From assembly GCA_035610835.1 (NCBI GenBank), contig CM069448.1:29476583-29540582 (forward strand): 64,000 bases of DNA, given 5' to 3'. The position numbers were made by a program, and so were the translations under genes. Source of the DNA: Ophiura sarsii (Eukaryota > Echinodermata > Ophiuroidea > Amphilepidida > Ophiuridae). Below are positions 55,678 to 64,000 of the stretch, piece after piece (within the stretch, counting starts at the first letter, position 1; the number at the start of each line of letters is the position of its first letter). The notes below the pieces were generated by a model that saw nothing but the letters and a program-made list of their open reading frames with translations, did no database searches and was not told the origin of the DNA.

Positions 55678-56529
55678 CATGTACCTGCAGTATTCAACAT
55701 ATGACCCCATTCAGTTGACTCAATTTGAAGCAAGCATCCCTATACTGTCTTTGATGCTGCCTAGTATAGACGGATATGTTATGCTATGTACTATACATGA
55801 TGAAGGAATTGTCAAGATGTGTTAATGTTAGGTTTACGGATGTACTTATTACTCGGGGAAGAGGCTGCGAGTGAGTACTCGTTTGGTGAGACTTGTTTAG
55901 GGTTTTTTGCCATGTAAAGTAGGTTTGAAGTATGGTTATGTACTATGCATTGGTGTGTTTTCATGGCACTTTGATATTGACAATTTGAACACACGGTTCA
56001 AGGTGGTTTTGTCAAGTAATGTCGGTTTGATTCAATACCTTGCTGTACTGTAGTAGCGCCATATACAGGGTGTATCAGACACATGGTATGTTTTTTTTAA
56101 AGTGCTCTAAAATGACAGGCATTCATAATTAAAATAAACAATTAAACTTGGCTTGAAAGATCATTTATTTAATTTTATTTAAAACATCTGTTTAAAGATT
56201 CATCAATTGCCAGTAATGTTTCATCACTTTGAGCTTATTTGAGTAAAGAGCCCTATTGCATATATCCCTCGAGTGGCAATAATCAATCAATGCTATAAAT
56301 TACCAAGCTTTTTCTTAATCAAACAGCCATGACAATATACTATGCATCAATGCCATTTACGGGTGTTTGACTGTCCGCTTTATAATTAAAATTATGGGAT
56401 AAAAAAAAAAAAATATTATAGTGGCCCTTTTATGGTTTGACCTGATTTAGGAAGCGCTAACGAATAAGAGTATACTGTGAAAATTTAGCACTATTGTTGA
56501 TTTGAAATATGCATACCGTATTATCCCTA
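55678..56529. other. Unannotated stretch
   Basis: A lone mariner-like end TACAGGGTGTATCAGACAC is at about 56064. No gene recognised. Confidence 0.4.
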
Positions 56530-56533
56530 TTAA

Positions 56534-56949
56534 AGAAGGTGTCCGGCAAGCAAAACATTGTGCATTATATGTTAGAAAAAGAATTATCGCGCCCAAATCA
56601 GGTAGTAATATAGAACAAAACATCATACTTATCTTAAAAACCGAATAAACACTGCCATCTCTCAACATGCAATTTTTAAAATTCGCGGCAATCGAAAGTC
56701 CCGGCATCAATGAAGTCATAGTTATACAATGCACTTGCGTAAATTTGAGCACCAATAACCATGACGTCATTGATCCCGGGACTTTCGATCACCGCGAATT
56801 TTAAAAATGGCATGTTGATGAGAGATGGCAGTTTTTTATTCATTTTTATGATAAGTACGATGTTTTGTTCTATATAACTAGGCGATTTGGGCTTAATGAT
56901 TATTTTACTAACATATAATGCACAATGTTGTGCTTGCTGGACACTTTCT
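56534..56949. mobile_element. MITE with TTAA targets (piggyBac/Kolobok-like)
   Basis: TTAA at 56530-56533 and 56950-56953 flank AGAAGGTGTCCGGCAAGCAA and its inverted partner. Inverted similarity reaches about 170 bp inward (AACATTGTGCATTATATGTT, GAATTATCGCGCCCAAAT, CTGCCATCTCTCAACATGC, AAAATTCGCGG). Partial copies are at 49889-49925 and 59747-59950. Confidence 0.8.
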
Positions 56950-56953
56950 TTAA

Positions 56954-57714
56954 GCGCCCAGGGCGGTTAGCAAAGTCATTTTGGGTGGGCTCATATTATG
57001 TTACCTTTTTAGCGAAAAATGTTGTTGTACAGTGCTACGGTAATTGAACAGGTGGGCGCTTATAAGGGATTGTTTGTTGGAAGTCATTGAGAAAAATGGG
57101 GGTGGGTGCTTATAAGGGCATGGGCCCTTAATAGGGATAATACGGTACCTGAAATTTTGTGATGCTTTTGAAAAATTGTGTTCATTCTTTGTAACTCTGT
57201 AATTCACATAAAATTTGCACAGTATTTTAAATTGATGTTTTCTCTTATTTGAGAGGAGCATTTAAAACGAATTACACAACAAAATTGCGCCTTCCACACA
57301 TTTTTTCGGTGCACGTAAATTGTTTGTTAATTATGTGTGTATATTTGGGTTTATTCAAAGTCATTGCTGTAATTTATAATAGCTGCTAACGTTTCATAAC
57401 AAAAAAATCTGTTTAATATTTTGTTATTAAACATCATTTTATCAGTGCAACGTAAGTAGTAATGAGCGTTGGCCGCATATGAAACACGAAACGTTACATA
57501 GTAGAGTAGTAGACCATCAATTTGATTGAGTATTGTAATTCCAACACGGTTTTGATAAATGTTTCACGGGGGAACCCGGAAGCCACCAACCTACGGAAAC
57601 TGACAATACAAAGTGATGACAATCAGTCACATTAAACAAATAGCTCCTCGCACCTGCTATCCGGATCTATGAAAGAACAACAACAGCTGATCCTATGGTT
57701 TTAATGGAGGAGAT
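56954..57714. other. Unannotated stretch
   Basis: Nothing recognised. Confidence 0.4.
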
Positions 57715-57860
57715 ATTTAGATCCGGCTCTATTTTCCATAGGGGTAACACTTCATAAAAAGAACAGCGACTTTTGATGGCTAGATAAATAGCTGGCCATC
57801 AAAAGTCACTGTTCTTTTTATGAAGCATTACCCCTATGAAAAATAGAGCCGGATCTAAAT
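57715..57860. repeat. 146-bp near-perfect palindrome
   Basis: Arms of about 64 bp beginning ATTTAGATCCGGCTCTATTT with a loop of about 17 bases (CTAGATAAATAGCTGG). It ends exactly where the LINE frame at 57861 begins. MITE-like, but no target duplication is seen. Confidence 0.85.
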
Positions 57861-58742
57861 GTTTGTGTCTCTGTAGGCAGTACAGACTTTCACCTTTATG
57901 CAGACGACACGCAGTTATACTGTTCCTTTAACCCCAAAATACCTGGTGCTATGCAACACGCAATCAAGAGGCTACAACTGTGTATTTGTGAAATCCAAAA
58001 TTGGATGACCATTAACATGTTGAAATTAAATGAGAGCAAAACAGAGTTTATTGTGTTTGGATCACCCCATTTTCTCCAGAGCTTGCCACCTGTGTCCCTG
58101 GCAATTGGTGATGCACATATTGAACCAACGCTGTCTGTTCGGAACCTGGGTGTAAAATTTGATGCAAATATGACCATGACCAAACAAATATCTAGCCTCT
58201 GTCAATCTACACATTACCAGTTAAGAAACATCCGTAGAATAAAGCGATACCTCGATAAAGACACTCTTCATCATGTCGTTAGAGCTTTAGTTATCTCTCG
58301 TCTTGACTATGGTAATCTTCTTCTCTTTGGTGCTACGGAACATGAATTGAACAGAGTTCAAAGATTGCAGAACAATGCCGCTCGGTTGATATGTTCCATA
58401 TCCATGCGTGACCATATTACTCCCACGCTTAAAGAACTCCACTGGCTGCCCATACGGGAAAGGATTCAATTCAAACTCTGTCTTTTTGTCTTCAAAAGCA
58501 TGAACAATACTGCACCTGGATATTTATGCAATTTACTGTCACCATATGTTCCTCGAAGAGCTCTTCGTTCTGCAAATGACATTACTCGCCTAAATGTTCC
58601 TAGGACAAATAAGGTCTTGGGTCAGAAATCTTTCAGTGAAGCTGGTCCACGGGCATGGAACAATCTCCCTCGTACCATAAGAGAAACGGACAATATCTCT
58701 CATTTTCGTTGTAGTCTAAAGACTCACCTTTTTCCATGCTAA
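57861..58742 (+). pseudogene. 5'-truncated L2/CR1-like LINE reverse transcriptase
   Basis: One uninterrupted frame from about 57861 to the stop at 58740-58742. It opens within the RT palm, VGSTDFHLYADDTQLYCSF (catalytic YADD), then WMTINMLKLNESKTEFIVFG, VRNLGVKFDANMTM, YQLRNIRRIKRYL, ALVISRLDYGNLLLFG, ELNRVQRLQNNAARLI, HITPTLKELHWLPIRERIQF and FKSMNNTAPGYL, with C-terminal SFSEAGPRAWNNLPRTIRET and FRCSLKTHLFPC. This is the order of L2/CR1-group elements. The endonuclease and RT N-terminus are missing. The absence of stops suggests recent arrival; the left neighbour is a palindrome (57715-57860). Confidence 0.85.
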
Positions 58743-58832
58743 ATGTATTTTGTGTACTGATGTGTTACATGCGCTATGATCTAGATGGAATAGCGCTATA
58801 TAAATATTAATTGTTATGTTATGTTATGTTAC
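58743..58832 (+). mobile_element. 3' UTR and (TTATG)n tail of the same LINE
   Basis: GGAATAGCGCTATATAAATA then TTATGTTATGTTATGTTA. The short A/T-rich simple tail is usual for L2/CR1-type elements. Confidence 0.75.
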
Positions 58833-59742
58833 AGTATACTGTAAAACACTATAATTTCGCAGATACTTTAATACGCGAATTTGAAATTACTGCTATTTTT
58901 GCGGGCATTTAATTTTGCGAATCTGGAAATTTTACTGTTACTTCAATGCAAAATTATCAGTAATACTGATCAATTTTTGTGTAGAGTTCATGTAGCATTT
59001 TAGGGCTGCTATTTCAAAAATCAAGATTATAATATTGAATATAGAAAAACTAAGTTATATATCATCCTGGTTGTAGGCGGTTCTCGGAGTGATTGCTGTT
59101 CTCTCGGGTAGGGAGCAGATATCTGATATCTGGTTCAAATATACTAGTCCTGGTGGTAGGACTATATTTGTTAATTTTTGTTAACCATACGGCGCATAGG
59201 GGGAGTGCAATTAGACACTTTCAATGCACTCCGCATATTCTAGTTTCCTACTTTCTGATTGGTTCGATACTACTAAGAGTGTATGAATACAGGATAAGTT
59301 CTTGGATTGACCCAATTTATTAGCCTGATATCGTATCCATTATACATATGTAAAAGCCCTAAGACAGATCAATCTTATTGGGCCAAGCACCTTGTTTGTC
59401 TTAAAAGTATATTGTCTGTAGTATACTGTATATTATTAGGTTAAATCAGTATGCTAGGGATTCAGATGTCATTGTTAACATTAGAATAAACTGGAATAAT
59501 GTATAGGAAACAAAGTCCAATGCTAAGATACTTCCTCTTTAGTATTTATTGTAAAATTGGAAATGTGTGCACTTTTGGCACACATTTCCAATTTAACTAA
59601 AACATTTGCCCTAAAATAAGAATGCTCCAGTGAGTTTCTTTGGTTTATAAGAAACAGGAAGTCTCCTAATTTATCAACACAATTTTTTTTAAAATTTCGG
59701 CAAAACAGAACCCCAAAAACGTGTCAATGTTCTATAGAGATG
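58833..59742. other. Unannotated stretch with a 17-bp perfect hairpin
   Basis: AAATTGGAAATGTGTGC (59554-59570) and its exact reverse complement (59578-59594) enclose 7 bases. ACTGTAAAACACT and TTTCGC words near 58850 recall the 52827 MITE interior. No gene. Confidence 0.5.
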
Positions 59743-59746
59743 TTAA

Positions 59747-59950
59747 AGGAGGTGTCCAGCAAGCACATTATATGTGATAAAAATAATTATTGAGCCAAAA
59801 TCGTGTAGTTATATAGAACAAAACTTATCATGAACCCGAATAAAAACTGCCATCTCTCAACATGCAATTGTAAACAAATGTGTGGGTGATCCAAAGTCAT
59901 AGTTAATGCACTTGCGCAAATTTGAGCACCAATAACCATGACATCTGCAA
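59747..59950 (+). mobile_element. Partial copy of the TTAA-type MITE
   Basis: TTAA (59743-59746) then AGGAGGTGTCCAGCAAGCAC, AACTGCCATCTCTCAACATG and AATTTGAGCACCAATAACCA, collinear with 56534-56750. The right arm is absent. Confidence 0.7.
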
Positions 59951-61329
59951 ACACCTGCAGTGTCACTGTCAGCCAATTTGGTAAGTCCAGAGCATAGATG
60001 GTAAATGTCCAGAGTAACGTCCAATTACCACATGATTGATCAGACTTCCATGATTGATTCAATGTGATAATTGGTGTGATAATTGGACAGCGGGAATCTA
60101 ACATGCTATTAGCTGCTTTCAGACCTGAAATTTAACTGGAGTTTAATATTTTAAACCCTACGTTGAACCTAGACTGAAAACGTGCGAGTTCTGTTATAAA
60201 AATATTTGATGTTGTATTTAAAACAAACCAGCCGAAACTATCTTTTCTTATTAAAAAACGGTTTTGAAAATGGATATGAAATTATTGAGGCTTTTATTCC
60301 TTCTGTTGTTTTAATTTACAATTAAATTTGGTTATGATGATAGGCAGCCACACTTTATTTAAATCATTCTGATGTTCAAAATGGTAAAGATGAAACCCCG
60401 GTGACTTCAGTTGACATTGACTTTGGGTATGCATGATCATTCTCAAAATCGCGGAAAAGGGGGAGTTTTCATATCATGTCCATGTCCACGATTTCCCAAA
60501 TTAGGGGTGTTTTTTGAAGGTACATGTATGTCCGCGAAAAAAGGGGAAAAAATGGTTGGCCTATAATTGAAGACCCCATGGCCGCTCCTCTTGTGCATAA
60601 ATTGTAAAAGGGAGTATTGTAAACCTTGTTTTTACGCAAAAATGGGGGATTATATTTAGAAAAAGTATCCTTGAAATGGTAAACTAAGGGATTTTTTCCA
60701 GGCAAAAGTTCCTCGTTTTTGATCAAATGAGCAAAATTGTCCTTGAAACGCTGTCAAAAAGGGGGTCAAACGTGACTGATAGGACCTCTGATTTTTTTTA
60801 GAGGTAAATTGGTTGTGATAAGGTCATGTTAAGTTCACATGATTGTTGTCCACATGGGCACTAATAACTCGACCATTATCCCAAATTTAACTTGTCTTGT
60901 CATTAACTCCGATTTTCCCCACAGATGGCCTATTAAGAACCTCTGCCCTACATGTAGGTCCAGATATGTGACCCGTCACATCAAAATGGACATGTTGGAG
61001 GCGGGGGTCAAATCTGAGTTATTGGTATGACTTGTAAGAGCACATTTTAAGCTTTGAAATGTTACCATGTTGAAGGTAATCGGACTTTGTAAACACAAGA
61101 TATGAATTGAAGAAGCATGTTTTTTTCTTTTATTTTCCTTATATTTAACCAAATATATTGGCCTCTATCTCAAAACTGCGTTTGCCGACAACATGTCCTT
61201 TTTGACACGACTGGTAACATATTATATGCTATGGTTTGTTTTTTGTATATCCATCATGTCACTAAAGCTGACAATAATTCACTCAGACTATTAATTTGTT
61301 TCCATATTTTTTTTGTTATTAATTCACAG
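59951..61329. other. Unannotated stretch
   Basis: Nothing recognised apart from a pyrimidine tract at 61300-61320 that precedes the possible exon. Confidence 0.4.
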
Positions 61330-61404
61330 ATATGGTGGCCAGTGTGGGTTAGAGCCTCCTTCACAACTGACTGTAGCCAACAATCTATGGAATGTTTTAG
61401 GAAG
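61330..61404 (+). CDS. Candidate internal exon (75 nt)
   Basis: A pyrimidine-rich tract and AATTCACAG precede it and GTAAGT follows. Its length is a multiple of three. In the phase left by the exon ending at 21061 (GG + A) it reads Gly-YGGQCGLEPPSQLTV and ANNLWNVLGR without a stop; a second frame (IWWPVWVRASFTTDCSQQSM) is also open. No domain is recognised. Linkage across 40 kb to the SUEL-like gene is speculative, and splice-like signals of this strength also arise by chance. Confidence 0.25.
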
Positions 61405-61471
61405 GTAAGTCTTTCAAATCAAAAATGTTAAATCAGCAAACGGTAGAATAAGAAACAAATGTTCGGAGTAT

Positions 61472-61561
61472 TTCTGTTATACCCTTCACAGAGGTATTCA
61501 TAGTGCATGATTTTTAAGAACGACGCATACTACCGATGTAGGTGTGAAGGGTATAACAGAA
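61472..61561. mobile_element. 90-bp MITE with perfect 19-bp ends
   Basis: TTCTGTTATACCCTTCACA at 61472-61490 and its exact reverse complement at 61543-61561. No duplication of flanking bases could be confirmed. Confidence 0.75.
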
Positions 61562-62735
61562 TTATGCCAAATGTTCTACAGACCTCTGAATTTTCAAAAG
61601 ATATTCCTATCTGCAATTTGCATTAAAAGACGAATAAGAAAAATTTGAATGAAAATGTTGATTTACTCTATCAAATGTCAGGTCGGGTTAAAGTGGTGAA
61701 CAGCAATTATTTGTTTTATAAACTTATAATAATATAGTAAAAGTTGAACATCAGTAGCATACTGATAGGATAAATTACTCATTGCGTAAAAAGTCACTGT
61801 CAAAATGCTATGGACGAAATTCAAGGAATTTCACGCGAGCATGTTTTGTTATGCCAGCATGCCATGTGATGATTTCAAACAGGACGCGCGGTCATTTTTG
61901 AACGTGTGCGATACGCACCCCTGTCCTGTTTGTAATGACCTGCAAACGAGGACCAAACGTGGTACTATCCAAATGAAGACCTACCATCCTGGAGTCACTC
62001 CAAGGACTGACTGATGGTTGTGTTAGGTGTCAAACTGTGTGCTATCCAACAGAGGCCTAATGGGTGTATGGGGGAGAGTATCACCAATGAAGACCTCGTT
62101 TAGATAGCGTTTTTATGTTGTTTGCAATACTTTGCATATATCAGGGAAACGAGGACATCCGCATTTGGCGGTGCGTCCGCAGTTGGAATGTAAAAAGTTG
62201 GTGTGCGTCCTTGTTTGCAGGTAGATACAGATGCATGTACGCACACATTATTGAAATTATATCCATAGCATTTTGACACCGACTTATAGTAGAGTGGCAC
62301 AGACAGCTAGGCCATTTGTTTTTTAGCCCAGGTGAGCTTTTCTAACAACACATGATAGCCACTTTGTTATAAGTTTTAGGGTAAGGTTATGTTTAGGGTT
62401 AGGGTGAGGCCCAGGTTTGTGTTAAAAGAGGGTTACTACTTAAAGATAAGGGTACGTATCGGCTTGGAAGACTTGGACATCACTCATTCTGCAGATCCTT
62501 GCAAAGTTATGTCAGTTGTTTTGATTGTACTTCTGTGTTATGATTGAGTTTGCTTGTTTTTCACTGATATTCATGCTTTAGCATTTCACTGCTTTTGACA
62601 TGCGGAACTGAAATTTCCGGCCTAAAGTAAACTTTCCCAACAACATTTCTTGTTGTAAACACAACCGTAGCTGGGTGCATATTACATGCCAAGTGCAAGG
62701 GCATGGCAAAGGCTAGTACATCATTGGGGTATTCC
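61562..62735. other. Unannotated stretch
   Basis: No gene recognised. A 69-codon plus frame at 61805-62014 has four cysteines but no known pattern. A CCTGCAAACGAGGACC word near 61938 is inverted near 62200 (CTTGTTTGCAGG). Confidence 0.35.
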
Positions 62736-63104
62736 AGATAATATGTGCACAACCCCCAATAGAGGGGTAATTTTTAATTTCTGAAAAATCCCGGATTTCA
62801 GAGAGCAAATTTTAAAAGAATCTGGATTTCAGGTCTACATTGATCGGGGAAAAAATCTGGATTTCAGAACCCCTCTATAGGGTTAGTTTATGCAGAATAG
62901 AAATTGGCTGGATTTAAGGTGATTATTCAAAGCGATAAAAGAACAAAAATCAGGATTTCCGAGCCCCCTCTATAGGGAGAGTTTATGTAGGATAGATATT
63001 GTCCAGTGATCACTGGAACAGAAAAAGTCTGGATTTCCGATGATCATTTGAACCTAAAAGTTCAGAAATCTGAACCCCTCTTTAGGGGTGGGCACATATT
63101 ATCT
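62736..63104. mobile_element. ~370-bp MITE with tandem GGATTTC units
   Basis: Ends AGATAATATGTGC / GCACATATTATCT, with CCCCTCTATAGGG-type words repeated three or four times inside next to TCTGGATTTC. Inverted similarity runs about 45 bp inward. Confidence 0.65.
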
Positions 63105-63525
63105 ATTTGTCATACAGATACAGTATTGCTTCCTCCTTAAGCTTTTGATTGAAATTTTGTACCCCGCTAGAGGCAATCCGTGTGATATAACAACTTATTT
63201 TTATAAATCATACTTGTTGTAATAGAGTATGGTTACCCTAAATGAAATATTAAGCCTCTGGATTAAAGGGCAGTGCTCATAGGGTTATTTGACTGCCAAC
63301 TGACATCAGATTACACAGTGTGTAATATGATCCTCACACATATACCTCTACTCTGTTGTGAGGAAATTGCTAATTTGCTTGTAAAAATGGTGCTTGCAAA
63401 GGTGCCTTATTTATATAGAATGAGGCCCCCTAGGATGGTTATAAAATGTAGCAAAACAATAAGGGGCACAACGGGACATCTATCATTGGATTACATGTAA
63501 AACAGAGATATATATAGAGAAATAT
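63105..63525. other. Unannotated stretch
   Basis: Nothing recognised with confidence; may include degraded upstream LINE sequence. Confidence 0.3.
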
Positions 63526-64000
63526 GTGTACAATGGTGTAAATAATCTAGGACCTACCTATTTATCTCAGATTCTGATGCCGTATGTCTGTCCAAGAGCT
63601 GGTTTGATATCTTCCAACGACACTTTCCGCCTTGTTGTACCTTTCAACAAACATACTGAAACGGCTTTCTCATATATCGGTCCAAGGCTGTGGAATGATC
63701 TCCCACTCTCCATACGCACCGCATGCAGTGTCAAATTTTTAAAAAGATGCTTAAAACTCATCTATTTTCACAGGTGTAATTTTTTGGTCAATTTCGGATG
63801 CAATGCACCCTTTTAAAAAATGTGTGTTTTTTAATCCATGCTTTTTAATGCTTAAATTGTATCTGTATATTATTACACTGTATATTTAATTATCTTTTAA
63901 ACTATTTTTAATGCATTTTGATTGGTATTTTTTATTATGCTTATCTTTTATATTATATAATTCCTGTATAGCGCATTGATCGTGTTTTTGGAAATGCGCT
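63526..64000 (+). pseudogene. C-terminal end of a second L2/CR1-like LINE, runs off the window
   Basis: The frame reads LGPTYLSQILMPYVCPRAGL, then FSYIGPRLWNDLPLSIRTA, matching the C-terminal region of the element at 57861-58742. After a frame change in the TTTTTAAAAAG tract near 63737 the other frame gives FKKMLKTHLFSQV and a stop, the expected ending. The 3' UTR follows and the window ends within GCGCATTGATCG...GGAAATGCGCT, the tail also found at 4830-4905. Confidence 0.8.

Noticed and set aside
62385..62410. Telomeric TTAGGG tract
   Set aside because: Only two imperfect units (GTTTAGGGTTAGGGTGAGG); not an array. The same applies to the CCCTAACCCC words at 33315 and 33545.

Overview
This is AT-rich eukaryotic genomic DNA from a draft scaffold: a 100-base N gap lies at 3901-4000. 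It is not prokaryotic. There are no operons, almost all long open frames are retrotransposon debris or satellite shadows, and the one host coding exon ends at a consensus GTAAGT splice donor. Non-LTR elements of RTE-like and CR1/L2-like type, tRNA-derived SINEs, many MITEs, frequent TACATGTA words and long poly(G)/poly(C) runs suit a marine invertebrate, perhaps an echinoderm, hemichordate or cephalochordate. The species cannot be fixed from sequence alone. Layout: 1-2919 is the right part of a long inverted-repeat (foldback) element whose arms carry a 122-bp satellite. 2934-3815 is a decayed reverse transcriptase. 4001-7083 is mostly unannotated DNA with a hAT-like MITE. 7084-12600 is a complete 5.5-kb foldback element with a perfect 6-bp target duplication; each arm holds two different satellites, and later LINE and SINE insertions sit inside it. 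12654-16252 is a different 3.6-kb inverted-repeat element, abutting a broken CR1-like reverse transcriptase at 16253-16950. 18459-19594 is a third, small foldback element, again with a 6-bp target duplication. It ends about 350 bp before the start codon of the only convincing host gene, a secreted or membrane-anchored protein with a divergent SUEL-type (galactose-binding) lectin-like domain. Its first coding exon is 19947-21061; one weak downstream exon candidate is at 61330-61404.

From 21 kb to 64 kb the window is introns and intergenic DNA filled with short inverted-repeat elements in several families (TA, TTAA and possible 8-bp targets), a 45-bp satellite at 37.2-37.7 kb, a 59-bp satellite at 39.95-40.9 kb that is open in all six frames, a tRNA-Asn(GTT)-like gene at 46810-46883 (minus), tRNA-derived SINEs, and two L2/CR1-like LINE 3' ends at 57.86-58.8 kb and 63.5-64 kb.

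The most unusual content is the set of three foldback elements. They share termini beginning TAYGG, the two complete ones have 6-bp target duplications, and their arms are built from tandem arrays arranged as mirror images. No transposase was seen in any of them, so they would depend on a source elsewhere in the genome. Homology calls come from reading motifs, not from database searches, and many boundaries are approximate.
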